Source: an uncultured Bacteroidota bacterium
GTDB lineage: Bacteria > Bacteroidota > Bacteroidia > Chitinophagales > Chitinophagaceae
DNA: 58,943 nt
NCBI GenBank assembly: GCA_903881585.1
Contig: CAIRTW010000034.1
Location: 1 to 58,943 of the forward strand
Reading direction: 5' to 3'
Shown here: piece by piece, positions 7,473-15,755 of the stretch
Layout: every line of letters begins with the position of its first letter
How positions within the stretch are numbered: the first letter of the stretch is position 1
The notes under the pieces: model-generated
Database searches by the model: none
What the model was told of the DNA's origin: nothing
The model's input: the letters and a program-made list of their open reading frames with translations, nothing else
Program-made: the position numbers and the translations under genes

Positions 7473-8360
7473 ATGAAACTAATGAAGAAAATATCGGACA
7501 GACTAAATGTTGTAACGGCAATTTCTACGAGGAAATGTGTAGCCGCAGGGTGCTTATTATTTATTGGCGCACCATCGTTTGCACAGAGCGGATTTGATTT
7601 TGGATTAAAGGGGTTTCTTGGGACGTCTTCATTGTTAAACAGCACAGACCAGGCGGCCGGCCCGGAGCTTGATTATAAGAATAGTATAAAAATAGCCGGA
7701 GGGATTTCCGGGGGCTATAACTTTAATAAGCATATAGGCGTGGAGCTGAATGTGCTGTATGCCAAACAGGGACAAAGCTATAAAGGAGAAGTTTCACAGA
7801 TAACACCTTCCGCCAATGGCGCGCTGATATTGAGTGATGAATTTGCATCGCTGGCTGCGTACAACAATGTAGCTTTTTCAGGCAACTATACAGCCGATAT
7901 ATCAACGACCTGCATAAAGATACCGGTGCTGTTCAGGTACACAGGCGACAATACGAAAGGTGTATATTTCAGTTCTTTCATCGGGCCGCAGATCGATATA
8001 CTTAATTCTGCAAATGTGCAGGTAAATGGCCAAAGTGTTTCGCTTGCAGCATATAATATTAAGGAAGAGGATCTTTATAAAAAGACCACGGTGGATGCAG
8101 TGCTGGGGTTGGGTGTTGGAATTAATCTCCCCGCTAACCTGGTGCTTTCAGCACATCTCCGTTTTGACTACGGGCTAGGTGATGTTGAAAATAAAAGTGA
8201 GACCGTAAGTGCGTTTGGCAGTTCTGTGAGGGTTTATAGCAGTGAACGTGCCGCCACCAATAATGCTACAGGCGGCCTGCTGATAAGCCTCAATTATAAG
8301 CTGGTAAAGAAACCTGTAACAAAGAGTAAGACTCATACAGTTTCAAAAACGAAAAGCTAG
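7473..8360 (+). CDS. Outer-membrane beta-barrel protein (PorT-like), second copy
   Basis: A 295-residue paralogue of the preceding gene, sharing PGPELDYKN-type, NKHIGVELNVLYAKQGQSYKGEV and GPQIDILNSANVQVNGQS segments at matching positions. It has a longer N-terminus before the signal peptide (CVAAGCLLFIGAPSFAQ), so the second Met or a later start is possible. A basic Ser/Thr/Lys tail (KKPVTKSKTHTVSKTKS) extends past the last strand and is absent from the first copy. The pair is followed by a strong terminator. Function is unknown beyond an outer-membrane location. Confidence 0.85.
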   Translation: MKLMKKISDRLNVVTAISTRKCVAAGCLLFIGAPSFAQSGFDFGLKGFLGTSSLLNSTDQAAGPELDYKNSIKIAGGISGGYNFNKHIGVELNVLYAKQGQSYKGEVSQITPSANGALILSDEFASLAAYNNVAFSGNYTADISTTCIKIPVLFRYTGDNTKGVYFSSFIGPQIDILNSANVQVNGQSVSLAAYNIKEEDLYKKTTVDAVLGLGVGINLPANLVLSAHLRFDYGLGDVENKSETVSAFGSSVRVYSSERAATNNATGGLLISLNYKLVKKPVTKSKTHTVSKTKS

Positions 8361-8387
8361 GCGCAGGTAGCTGCCCGGTACATACTC

Positions 8388-8430
8388 AAAGCGGAGTTTT
8401 TAATCATTCTTAATGTTCAAACTCCGCTTT
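8388..8430 (+). terminator. Intrinsic terminator after the barrel pair
   Basis: AAAGCGGAGTTT (8388-8399) and AAACTCCGCTTT (8419-8430) are exact reverse complements, flanked by A and T tracts, 28 bases after the stop codon. The symmetric form would work for both strands and also serves the convergent small gene. Confidence 0.75.
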
Positions 8431-8498
8431 TGGTATTTCGTAAGATCAACTTTCAATGAAGTGGTGAGTTTGACAAGTGTACTCCTACCCTATGCTAA

Positions 8499-8684
8499 CT
8501 ATTGATTCTTCAGGTTTTTTTCGAGCTCCTTATCCAGCCAGTCGTCGGCTTTTTTCTTATCATCGGCAAATTCCTCAAGCGCTTTTGCTTTTACTTTTTT
8601 CAGGTCTTGTTCTTCGGTCTCCGTCTCCACCTTTGGAAGCCTGAATTGCGGGCGTTTTTTTACTATTAGTTTTCTTTCAGCCAT
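8499..8684 (-). CDS. Small charged protein of unknown function
   Basis: A 61-residue, highly charged helical protein (KVKAKALEEFADDKKKADDWLDKELEK) with no signal peptide or known domain. It lies between convergent genes, with its own short upstream region. Composition suggests a real expressed small protein rather than antisense noise, since no gene overlaps it, but nothing indicates its role. Confidence 0.5.
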   Translation of the reverse strand: MAERKLIVKKRPQFRLPKVETETEEQDLKKVKAKALEEFADDKKKADDWLDKELEKNLKNQ

Positions 8685-8792
8685 GCTGGTCGTTTTTAGT
8701 TTTGAATGCTATTCAGTAGCATTTCCCTGTGTCATTTACTTTACAAAGCTAAATGATTTGGCGCGAAGAAACACAAGGCATTCCGTAATATG

Positions 8793-9704
8793 CTACTTAG
8801 CTACAGGCTCAATAAATAATTGCTTTTCCCGCGGAAATTCTGTCTTTATCAGCTTAGTAATTCTTTCGATCGCGTCGGTGATTTCCTGCGTTGTCATGCC
8901 TGTTTTAAAAACTGCGATCAATTGCAGCAATACTTCCTCGGGCGCCAGGTAAGTTGAGAAATGTTTTTTTACTTTAATAATGGCGGCATCTGCTTCTGCA
9001 ATTGCAACAATTTTGCGTAATGCCACTTTGTTAACGGTTTCTCCCATTAACAAACTTTTGCTTTCACGAACGAGGAGCATAGAAATAACGATCAGGATAA
9101 GCCCGATTACCATAGACGCTATTCCATCGTAGTGCGGGTTATGAAATAATCTGCCCAGATACACCCCAAGGAAAGCAACCCCAAGTCCCAGCATATCTCC
9201 CACATCACCCAGCAATACAATAAATGTGGAGGGATCTTTACTCTGAGTTACCGCTCTTAAAAGAGAAATATCTCCCCGCTGTTTATTAAAGGCTCTGAAT
9301 GCAGTAGTTATTGAAATTCCGGTAAAAATAGCTGCTATTGCTAATGTGAGGTAACTAAGGTTAGGGCTGCCTGTAAATTCAGGTTTACTAAATCGCCTTA
9401 TACCCTCATAAAATGATATGCAACCACCCAAAAGGAACATAACGAGTGACACCATAAATGACCAGAAATAGAGCTCTCTTCCATATCCGAAAGGCCGGTC
9501 ATCATCAGCCTTCTTTTTACTTGTTTTCACCCCCCATATCAGCATTAGCTGGCTTGCGGCATCTATTACAGAATGGACGCCCTCAGATTCCATAGAGGAA
9601 CTGCCGGTAATGCCTGCAGCAATAAATTTGGATATAGCAATCACTATATCCGCAGCCAGCGATACATAAATGAATAGTCTTGATCTCATATCCTTACCTT
9701 GCAA
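8793..9704 (-). CDS. Cation diffusion facilitator (CDF) family transporter
   Basis: A 303-residue inner-membrane transporter that exchanges divalent metal ions (typically Zn, Fe, Mn or Co) for protons. Six hydrophobic segments are visible. TM2 carries EGVHSVIDAASQ with the metal-site His44 and Asp48; TM5 carries GDVGDMLGLGVAF with paired Asp residues. The cytoplasmic C-terminal domain (KIVAIAEADAAIIKVKKHFSTYLAPEEVLLQL) matches the CDF dimerisation region. Metal specificity cannot be told from sequence. It is transcribed alone, divergent from the unknown gene at 9761. The start could also be the second Met (MRSRLF). Confidence 0.9.
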   Translation of the reverse strand: MQGKDMRSRLFIYVSLAADIVIAISKFIAAGITGSSSMESEGVHSVIDAASQLMLIWGVKTSKKKADDDRPFGYGRELYFWSFMVSLVMFLLGGCISFYEGIRRFSKPEFTGSPNLSYLTLAIAAIFTGISITTAFRAFNKQRGDISLLRAVTQSKDPSTFIVLLGDVGDMLGLGVAFLGVYLGRLFHNPHYDGIASMVIGLILIVISMLLVRESKSLLMGETVNKVALRKIVAIAEADAAIIKVKKHFSTYLAPEEVLLQLIAVFKTGMTTQEITDAIERITKLIKTEFPREKQLFIEPVAK

Positions 9705-9760
9705 ACAAAATAATCGTGCCTAAGAACAGGGGGTAATTTGTTCCCAAATATTGTAAAGCC

Positions 9761-10372
9761 ATGTTACAAAACCGCGTAAACCCATTTGGCGATATTATTA
9801 AAACTCCTGAGCGCGGCTCCTGGCTGGGCAACCGGGGCGTACTGCACAACCGTCAACAGGAAATTGTCCGCTCATATAGGCTGAAAGCATGGATCACCTG
9901 TGCTTTAGATTTCAGGGGCAGGCACCGCGAAGTGATGCAGCCGGACTGCTGGACCGAGCTTTTTTTCCAGGACGAGGCAACCGCTTTTTCAGCAGGCCAC
10001 CGCCCTTGTTTTCAATGCCGGTATAAAGATCATCAACGGTTTAAGAAATTTTGGCTGGAGGGAAATGCGAAATATAATTTCAACATGAAGACCCCAATTG
10101 CACAGATAGATCACATATTGCATTCAGAAAGGATTGCCCCTGACAAATCAAAGGTGACATACGAAGAGCGGCTGAACTTGCTGCCTGATGGCACTTTTAT
10201 ATCGCACAATGGTAAACCATACCTGCTTGTAAACAGCCTATTGTATTTATGGTCTCCCGGCGGTTATGATAAGCCGACTCATTTTCCGGATGCAGCTACA
10301 CTGCAAATACTGACACCCAGGTCTCTTGTGAATATGTATCGTGTGGGTTATGTGCCGCAAATGGATGTTTAA
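9761..10372 (+). CDS. Conserved unknown protein with GHRPCFQCR motif
   Basis: A 203-residue soluble protein that belongs to a conserved but, to my knowledge, uncharacterised bacterial family beginning NRVNPFGDIIKTPERGSWLGNRG. A central motif AFSAGHRPCFQCRYKDHQRF has His and two Cys in a C-x-x-C arrangement, resembling the Cys-containing region of Ada-type alkyl-transfer or metal-binding proteins. A later block SHNGKPYLLVNSLLYLWSPGGY is also well formed. Position next to a metal transporter may be accidental. No catalytic role can be claimed; metal or nucleic-acid binding is a reasonable guess. Confidence 0.65.
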   Translation: MLQNRVNPFGDIIKTPERGSWLGNRGVLHNRQQEIVRSYRLKAWITCALDFRGRHREVMQPDCWTELFFQDEATAFSAGHRPCFQCRYKDHQRFKKFWLEGNAKYNFNMKTPIAQIDHILHSERIAPDKSKVTYEERLNLLPDGTFISHNGKPYLLVNSLLYLWSPGGYDKPTHFPDAATLQILTPRSLVNMYRVGYVPQMDV

Positions 10373-10522
10373 GCTGGATGTGATTTTGCCTGACATCGAA
10401 TCCTGTCTGAAAATCAAATGGATCTGACGGTATGATTTTTGTATTTTTTTAACTTTTAGCATTAAGCGTTTCAGAAAACTTATAGTCAAAGAACTACTTC
10501 TCAATATTCAAAATCAATTGTC

Positions 10523-11263
10523 ATGAAAATCAGGTTTCTTTTTATTATTCTTGTTTGCTTGCTTACCGGCAAAGTAAATGCTCAATCTTCAAGGATCGAT
10601 ACGGTAGCCGTCTCTGTGCTTGACCGCATGAGCGCGACGATCAACGAACTGACTTCGTGCAGCGTTCACGTAAGATCGAATTACGATGTCAGTAACCAGG
10701 CCCTGGGGCTGGTGAAACATTCTGATGAGGAAAACGTTTACATCGGCGGTGCTGACAAGTTGCTGATACGTTCTGAAGGCGATAAGGGGAACAAATACAT
10801 ACACTATGATGGTAAAATACTGAGTTATTATTCGCTGGACAAAAATCATTATTCGCAGGTGCCTGTGCCAGCTACGGTGATGGAAATGATCGATCATATG
10901 AATAAAACCTACGGTATCGTTTTCCCTGTAGCTGATTTTCTTTATCCCGGCTTCGTAGATGATATCCTTGCAGAGTCAACTGATATAGTGCTGTTGGGAA
11001 TGACTAAAGTAGACGGCAAAGACTGCTACCATATTGCCGGTGTTGCAAAAGATAAAACGTTCCAGTTTTGGATAAATGACGATCCGTTTTATCTGCCTGT
11101 AAAAATGGTGATCGTATACACCAGCAAACCAATGAACCCGCAATTTGAAGCATCCTATTCGGATTGGCAGATCAACCCAAACCTTCCTGCCGCTATATTT
11201 GATTTCAAAGTGCCACCTGGCGCTAAGAAAATAAAATTGACCCCATTGTCAGCCAAGAAATAA
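10523..11263 (+). CDS. DUF2092-family secreted protein
   Basis: A 246-residue exported protein with a cleavable signal (FLFIILVCLLTGKVNAQ) and the DUF2092 layout: DRMSATINELTSCSVHVRS near the start, YIHYDGKILSYYSLDKNHYSQVPVP in the middle and FWINDDPFYLPVKMVIVYTSKP toward the end. The fold resembles periplasmic lipoprotein-carrier (LolA/LolB-like) half-barrels. It is 26 bases ahead of a DUF6515 gene; the two families are often adjacent, suggesting one cell-envelope function, still unknown. Confidence 0.8.
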   Translation: MKIRFLFIILVCLLTGKVNAQSSRIDTVAVSVLDRMSATINELTSCSVHVRSNYDVSNQALGLVKHSDEENVYIGGADKLLIRSEGDKGNKYIHYDGKILSYYSLDKNHYSQVPVPATVMEMIDHMNKTYGIVFPVADFLYPGFVDDILAESTDIVLLGMTKVDGKDCYHIAGVAKDKTFQFWINDDPFYLPVKMVIVYTSKPMNPQFEASYSDWQINPNLPAAIFDFKVPPGAKKIKLTPLSAKK

Positions 11264-11288
11264 TTTCTACATCAAATCATTTTAAGTC

Positions 11289-12128
11289 ATGAAAACGTTC
11301 GATCAAATGAAATTCGCAAGCTTAATCAGTATTATATGTTTCTCGCTGTTCTGTTTTCCGCAGGATAGTATGGCCCAGCGTTTCGGCCACGGAGCTGGAG
11401 GCGGAGCCAGAGGAGGAGGAGGAGGAGGAGGAGTGGCTCCACGAGGCGGTGGCGGAGGAGGAATGGCTCCACGAGGTGGTGGTTTCAATGGTGGCAGTCG
11501 CAATGTGGCCCCCCGGGTTTATAATGCACCAGCGCCCGCAGCCCGTGTTGAGCGGCCAGCGGGAGGAGGATTTCGTGAAGGTGGCGCTGCACGTGAAGGT
11601 GGTGTTGTGCACGTAGGCGGTGGCGGTGTTATCCGCAATGAAGGCATATATCATCACGAGTACAGCGTTCATCCGTACTTCTATCACCCGTTTCACCCTT
11701 ATGTTTGGGGTGCGCGCTGGCATCCATTCGGTTTTTTTGCCGGTGCGCTTGCCGCCGACGCGATATTATACAACTGGGGCAACCAGCAATATTATTATGA
11801 CGATGGTGTTTATTACCAGCCATCGGGCTCGGGATATTCTGTTGTAAATCCACCGATAGGTGCAGTAGTATCTTATTTGCCGGCCGGCTATCTGACAGTG
11901 CCGCTCGGAGATGACACTTATTACTATTATGGTGGCACCTTTTATGTTAGCGAAGGAGGCTCTTTCCGGGTAGTTCCGGCTCCACCGGGGGCGATAGTAA
12001 CAGAGATACCTGAAGGTGCAGCAGAGCAGTCGATCAACGGCCAGAACTATCTGCTCTATAATAACACCTATTACCAGCCAATTTCCCAGGACGGGCAGGA
12101 TGCGTATGAGGTAGTACAGGTAAATTAA
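11289..12128 (+). CDS. DUF6515-family glycine-rich secreted protein
   Basis: A 279-residue exported protein: signal peptide (about residues 9-29, ending SMAQR), a glycine/arginine-rich low-complexity part (GGGARGGGGGGGVAPRGGGG) to about residue 115, a His/Tyr/Phe-rich hinge (HHEYSVHPYFYHPFHPYVWG) with a hydrophobic stretch, then DUF6515-type repeats: YYYDDGVYYQPSGSGYSVVNPP, PLGDDTYYYYGGTFYV and NGQNYLLYNNTYYQP, each followed by a PxGA-V-type strand. It is likely surface or periplasmic. It forms an operon with DUF2092, closed by a hairpin just after the stop. Function unknown. Confidence 0.8.
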   Translation: MKTFDQMKFASLISIICFSLFCFPQDSMAQRFGHGAGGGARGGGGGGGVAPRGGGGGGMAPRGGGFNGGSRNVAPRVYNAPAPAARVERPAGGGFREGGAAREGGVVHVGGGGVIRNEGIYHHEYSVHPYFYHPFHPYVWGARWHPFGFFAGALAADAILYNWGNQQYYYDDGVYYQPSGSGYSVVNPPIGAVVSYLPAGYLTVPLGDDTYYYYGGTFYVSEGGSFRVVPAPPGAIVTEIPEGAAEQSINGQNYLLYNNTYYQPISQDGQDAYEVVQVN

Positions 12129-12153
12129 TGCAGCAGATATTTCAGTCAGTACG

Positions 12154-12180
12154 AGAGCAGCCTATATCCGGCTGCTCTTT
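12154..12180 (+). terminator. Terminator after the DUF2092/DUF6515 operon
   Basis: AGAGCAGCC (12154-12162) pairs exactly with GGCTGCTCT (12170-12178), seven-base loop, followed by TTTG. It separates the envelope operon from the next gene and argues for the later start of that gene. Confidence 0.75.
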
Positions 12181-12241
12181 GTTATTCCGGGTATTTATAA
12201 TTCCCATAAAGCACTATTTTCACAGCCAAATCACCATCGAT

Positions 12242-12622
12242 ATGGATGAAAGGGACAAGATCATTGACCACGAAGAAAAACTGTTGGCAGCATTTGCAAA
12301 TAAAGACTTGGCGGTCATCAGCGAACTGTTGCATGACGATGCGATTTTCGTTTACCCGAATGGACAAGCCCTAACAAAGACAAATGTGCTGGACAACTAC
12401 CGATCGGGTAATTCTGCATTTACTACCATTGCAGCAACAGACCAGCTAATAAACCTCATAGATGACACAGCCGTGGTCACCATGATCCTGGAATTAAAAG
12501 GCAACTACTTCGACCAGGTGATAAGCGCACTATTCAGGTATATACGGGTATGGAAATTAATTGATGGCAACTGGCGGGTGATAGCAGTAAGCGGGGTACC
12601 GATAAATGAAAAACAAGAGTAA
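12242..12622 (+). CDS. NTF2-like (SnoaL/DUF4440-type) protein
   Basis: I take the Met at 12242 (MDERDKIIDHEEKLLAAF), giving 126 residues; the longer ORF from 12128 would read through the terminator hairpin. The sequence fits the cone-shaped NTF2-like fold: N-terminal helix LLAAFANKDLAVISELLHDDAIFVYPNGQ, then strand pairs TTIAATDQLINLIDDTAVVTMILELKG and a final YIRVWKLIDGNWRVIAVSG. Such proteins bind small ligands or act as simple enzymes; no active site is diagnosable. It is the first gene of a compact operon: two bases separate its stop from the pentapeptide gene. Confidence 0.8.
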   Translation: MDERDKIIDHEEKLLAAFANKDLAVISELLHDDAIFVYPNGQALTKTNVLDNYRSGNSAFTTIAATDQLINLIDDTAVVTMILELKGNYFDQVISALFRYIRVWKLIDGNWRVIAVSGVPINEKQE

Positions 12623-12624
12623 TA

Positions 12625-13203
12625 ATGGAACAGATATTCAGCGAAACAGTTTTTGATAAAAAAGACTTTAAGGAAGCTCACTTACCGAAGGGTGAGTATG
12701 AAAAGTGCATTTTCAAGAATTGTGATTTTTCCAACTCAGACCTCGCAGAAATAATATTCTGGGAATGCGAATTTATTTCGTGTAATCTGAGCCTGGCAAA
12801 ACTTACAAAAACAGCGTTTCGCGATGCGAAGTTCATCAATTGCAAAATGCTGGGCCTGCACTTCAATGACTGCAACAAATTTGCACTTGCATTCAGTTTC
12901 GAGAATTGCCTGCTGCACCATTCATCATTCTACCAGGCTAAAATAAAAGGAACGATTTTCAGAAATACACAATTGCTTGAGGCCGACTTTGCGCAGTGTG
13001 ACCTTACCGGCGCAGTCTTTGAGAATTGCGACTTTACAGGCGCTTCATTTGACAATACAAATTTGGAGAAGGCGGATCTTCGCAGCTCATTTAGCTATTC
13101 CATAGATCCTGCACAGAATAAAATAAAGAAAGCCCAATTTTCCCTATCCGGCATAAGTGGCCTGCTTGACAAATACGATATTGAAATTGACACCGCGCAC
13201 TAA
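12625..13203 (+). CDS. Pentapeptide repeat protein (Qnr/McbG-like fold)
   Basis: A 192-residue protein built almost wholly of A(D/N)LxX-type repeats forming a right-handed quadrilateral beta-helix: KCIFKNCDFSNSDLAEIIF, FENCLLHHSSFYQAKI, EADFAQCDLTGAVFENCDF and so on, with a less regular segment in the middle and a C-terminal helix (GLLDKYDIEI). Pentapeptide proteins such as Qnr and McbG mimic DNA and shield gyrase. Length is close to these. The stop codon overlaps the next start (TAATG), so it is translationally coupled to a GyrI-like gene. Gyrase as target is inference from family and partner; other pentapeptide proteins have unrelated roles. Confidence 0.85.
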   Translation: MEQIFSETVFDKKDFKEAHLPKGEYEKCIFKNCDFSNSDLAEIIFWECEFISCNLSLAKLTKTAFRDAKFINCKMLGLHFNDCNKFALAFSFENCLLHHSSFYQAKIKGTIFRNTQLLEADFAQCDLTGAVFENCDFTGASFDNTNLEKADLRSSFSYSIDPAQNKIKKAQFSLSGISGLLDKYDIEIDTAH

Positions 13204-13688
13204 TGATCCCAACAATAAAAACAATCCCGGAAAGAATACTCATTGGAAAATCATTGACGATGTCTTTGACCGCCAACAGAACAGGTGAGCTATGGCGTGG
13301 CTTCATGGCACGGCGCAATGAAATAAAGAATATCGTTGGCACTGATCTGTATTCATTGCAACTATATAGCCCTCATTATTTTGAGGCGTTTGAACCAGGT
13401 GCAACATCTGTAAAATGGGCTGCAGTAGAGGTTTCAGATATCAATGAAGTGCCGGAGAACATGGAGACAATCACGGTGCCCGGTGGAACATACGCGGTCT
13501 TTAACTATAGAGGTCCTGCAAGCGCTGGTGCGCAAGTATTCCAATATATTTTCGGCACATGGCTGCCCGCATCCGGATATACGCTGGATAACAGGCCACA
13601 TTTTGAGATCCTGGGCGAAAAATACGAAAACGACTCCCCCGAATCAGAAGAGGAAATTTGGATACCAATAGTGCAGAAGATAGAATAA
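13203..13688 (+). CDS. GyrI-like small-molecule-binding domain protein
   Basis: A 161-residue stand-alone GyrI-like (AraC effector-binding/SOUL-like) domain: KTIPERILIGKSLTMSL at the start, SLQLYSPHYFEAFEPGATSVKWAAVEV, then ENMETITVPGGTYAVFNYRGPAS and a C-terminal RPHFEILGEKYENDSPESEEEIWIPI. The conserved late Glu before the IPI strand is present, the hallmark of ligand-binding members; DNA-binding HTH is absent. The E. coli relative SbmC/GyrI binds gyrase and protects from microcin B17. Start codon overlaps the pentapeptide stop. Function as ligand sensor or gyrase modulator remains inference. Confidence 0.85.
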   Translation: MIPTIKTIPERILIGKSLTMSLTANRTGELWRGFMARRNEIKNIVGTDLYSLQLYSPHYFEAFEPGATSVKWAAVEVSDINEVPENMETITVPGGTYAVFNYRGPASAGAQVFQYIFGTWLPASGYTLDNRPHFEILGEKYENDSPESEEEIWIPIVQKIE

Positions 13689-13720
13689 TTATGTCGCAAG
13701 AAAAAACGTTCTGCACTACC

Positions 13721-14281
13721 CTATTTCTCCGTTTTTATGCATTGAATATAGTGCATGATGGCTGTTGCACTATCAGCTGCAAATTTCCGCTCCGTTGTGC
13801 CTAGTGTGTATTTCACGATCTTCCTGGTAGTAAACTCTTTGTAGTTCCCATCGTCAATAGGGAAATAGAGCGTCCTGATCACTTCGGCTTTATCGTCGGT
13901 CAGGTCATGATTGATCTGTACCGTATCTGTTGACAATATTGTGTGATCATCAAACTCTATTTTCATTGTCTTTTCCTTCGTTTCCACGATCTTATCACCG
14001 GGGGCAGTTGTAAATATTGATGCTACATCCCCACCCGGAATCCGGAAAATAATAAAAAAATTGTCGTAGCCATCATCTTCCGGGTTGGAGTCGATAGTTC
14101 GTGTTATCCTTATCGCGGGCATGTTCTTCTCGGTGAATGGAGAAAAATAGTTGCGGTTATAGCCATCAGGAGTTATCTCTTTCTTTATCTTTTTGCAGAA
14201 ATCCTGCCCGTTAGCGGTTTGCAAGGAAGCGAAAATTAAAAACAGAGCGGCGGCATTAACTGACAATCGATTGAAATTCAT
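13721..14281 (-). CDS. Secreted protein of unknown function
   Basis: The ORF opens at 14290; I prefer the Met at 14281 (MNFNRLSV), giving 186 residues, because the signal peptide (AALFLIFASLQTANGQ) then starts close to the N-terminus. The mature part is mixed beta, with no domain I recognise (FIIFRIPGGDVASIF, RKIVKYTLGTTERKF). It ends near the convergent GyrI gene and stands divergent from the antiporter gene. Periplasmic location is the only supported statement. Confidence 0.65.
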   Translation of the reverse strand: MNFNRLSVNAAALFLIFASLQTANGQDFCKKIKKEITPDGYNRNYFSPFTEKNMPAIRITRTIDSNPEDDGYDNFFIIFRIPGGDVASIFTTAPGDKIVETKEKTMKIEFDDHTILSTDTVQINHDLTDDKAEVIRTLYFPIDDGNYKEFTTRKIVKYTLGTTERKFAADSATAIMHYIQCIKTEK

Positions 14282-14355
14282 AAACAGCATTTTAGCAACC
14301 TTAAATATACATAATCATACTGGCAAATGATTATTTTGTACCCGAAATCAGACGA

Positions 14356-15747
14356 ATGAAACGAAGAACGGGAGTACTACTTTATTGTTTTTCTTTTATT
14401 GGGGTCATGATCCTCGCCTGGTTCGTGTTTAGTGCTGGCAAGCTGCTGGAGCATATTCCGGCAAGCGCACTGCACTCGCCCGGAGGAAGAACCAATAGCA
14501 CCAATACCGTGACAGACGCTCTGCTTCATCCTGTGGCAATATTTATACTGCAGCTTATTCTCATCATCGCTGCATCGCAGGCTTGTGCATGGCTGTTCAA
14601 AAAGATAGGCCAGCCGGCCGTTATGGGCGAGATCATGGCAGGTATTTTGCTTGGCCGTTCGCTTATGGGGTCATTGCTACCCTCTTTCAGCGCATTTGTA
14701 TTCCCGGTTGCCTCGCTGGGCAATATTCAGATGCTTAGCCAGGTTGGCCTTATACTCTTCATGTTCGTTATAGGCATGGAGCTGGATATGGATGTGCTGA
14801 AAAAACGGGCGGGCACAGCCTTGTTCATCAGCTATTTCAGCATCATTGTTCCATTCGGGCTGGGGATAGTGTTATCCTATTTTTTGTACCCCATGTATGC
14901 CCCGGCAAATATTCCCTTCTATGCATTTGCACTATTTATGGGCATTGCTATGAGCATAACGGCATTCCCGGTGCTGGCCCGCATTATCCGTGAGCGCGGG
15001 CTTACCGGCACTAAGGTGGGCGTTACCGCTATTACTGCAGCGGCGGCCGGCGACGTGGCAGCATGGTGTATGCTGGCGGCAATTATTGCTATGGTTAAAG
15101 CTGGCTCTTTTAGTTCGTCTTTATATACTTTGATACCTGCTGTGATCTACATCCTGGTTATGCTTTTCGTTGTAAGGCCGCTGCTCACTAAACTGGCAAT
15201 GAAGAACAGCAACAACCCAGTTATGAAGCGGTCGGTGATGGCTGTAATATTCGTAACATTGCTGCTAAGTGCTTATTGCTGTGAGGTCATTGGCATACAT
15301 GCATTGTTTGGCGCTTTCCTGGCAGGTATCATAATGCCGCGCGAGCCTGGTTTCCGCACAGCGCTCATAGACAAAATAGAAGATGTGGCACTGGTTTTAC
15401 TACTGCCCTTATTTTTTGTCGCTACAGGGCTGCGCACTGAAATAGGATTACTGAACACATCATCGCTCTGGATGATCTGTGGCTGGATAACCCTCGCGGC
15501 GATAGCCGGAAAATTTGGCGGCAGCGCTATTGCAGCGCGGATAACCGGTGAAACTATAAAAGACTCACTTACTATAGGTGCGCTAATGAATACAAGAGGA
15601 TTGGTGGAACTGGTGGTACTAAACATCGGCTACGACCTGCACATACTATCGCCGCAGGTATTTACAATGATGGTGTTTATGGCATTGGCCACTACTTTTA
15701 TGACAAACCCTATGATCAACCTTATCAATAGAACGTATAAAGAGTAG
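14356..15747 (+). CDS. Cation:proton antiporter (CPA2/KefB-type membrane domain)
   Basis: A 463-residue inner-membrane protein with an extra N-terminal helix followed by about 12 hydrophobic segments of the Na_H_Exchanger family: IGQPAVMGEIMAGILLGRS, LILFMFVIGMELDMDVLKK, MSITAFPVLARIIRERG and the ion-site region ITAAAAGDVAAWCML, whose Asp is expected to carry the transported ion. It lacks the cytoplasmic regulatory (TrkA-N or Usp) domain of larger relatives. It exchanges Na+ or K+ for protons to maintain pH or ion balance. The stop is eight bases from the convergent DUF5686 gene. Confidence 0.9.
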   Translation: MKRRTGVLLYCFSFIGVMILAWFVFSAGKLLEHIPASALHSPGGRTNSTNTVTDALLHPVAIFILQLILIIAASQACAWLFKKIGQPAVMGEIMAGILLGRSLMGSLLPSFSAFVFPVASLGNIQMLSQVGLILFMFVIGMELDMDVLKKRAGTALFISYFSIIVPFGLGIVLSYFLYPMYAPANIPFYAFALFMGIAMSITAFPVLARIIRERGLTGTKVGVTAITAAAAGDVAAWCMLAAIIAMVKAGSFSSSLYTLIPAVIYILVMLFVVRPLLTKLAMKNSNNPVMKRSVMAVIFVTLLLSAYCCEVIGIHALFGAFLAGIIMPREPGFRTALIDKIEDVALVLLLPLFFVATGLRTEIGLLNTSSLWMICGWITLAAIAGKFGGSAIAARITGETIKDSLTIGALMNTRGLVELVVLNIGYDLHILSPQVFTMMVFMALATTFMTNPMINLINRTYKE

Positions 15748-15755
15748 GCAAAAAA

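Noticed and set aside
11322-11723. 133-codon minus-strand ORF over the glycine-rich gene
   Set aside because: Antisense of GGN codons gives Ser/Thr/Pro-rich open frames; the plus-strand protein has signal peptide and domain support.
12128-12241. Upstream extension of the NTF2-like protein
   Set aside because: It would translate the terminator hairpin; the Met at 12242 fits the family start.
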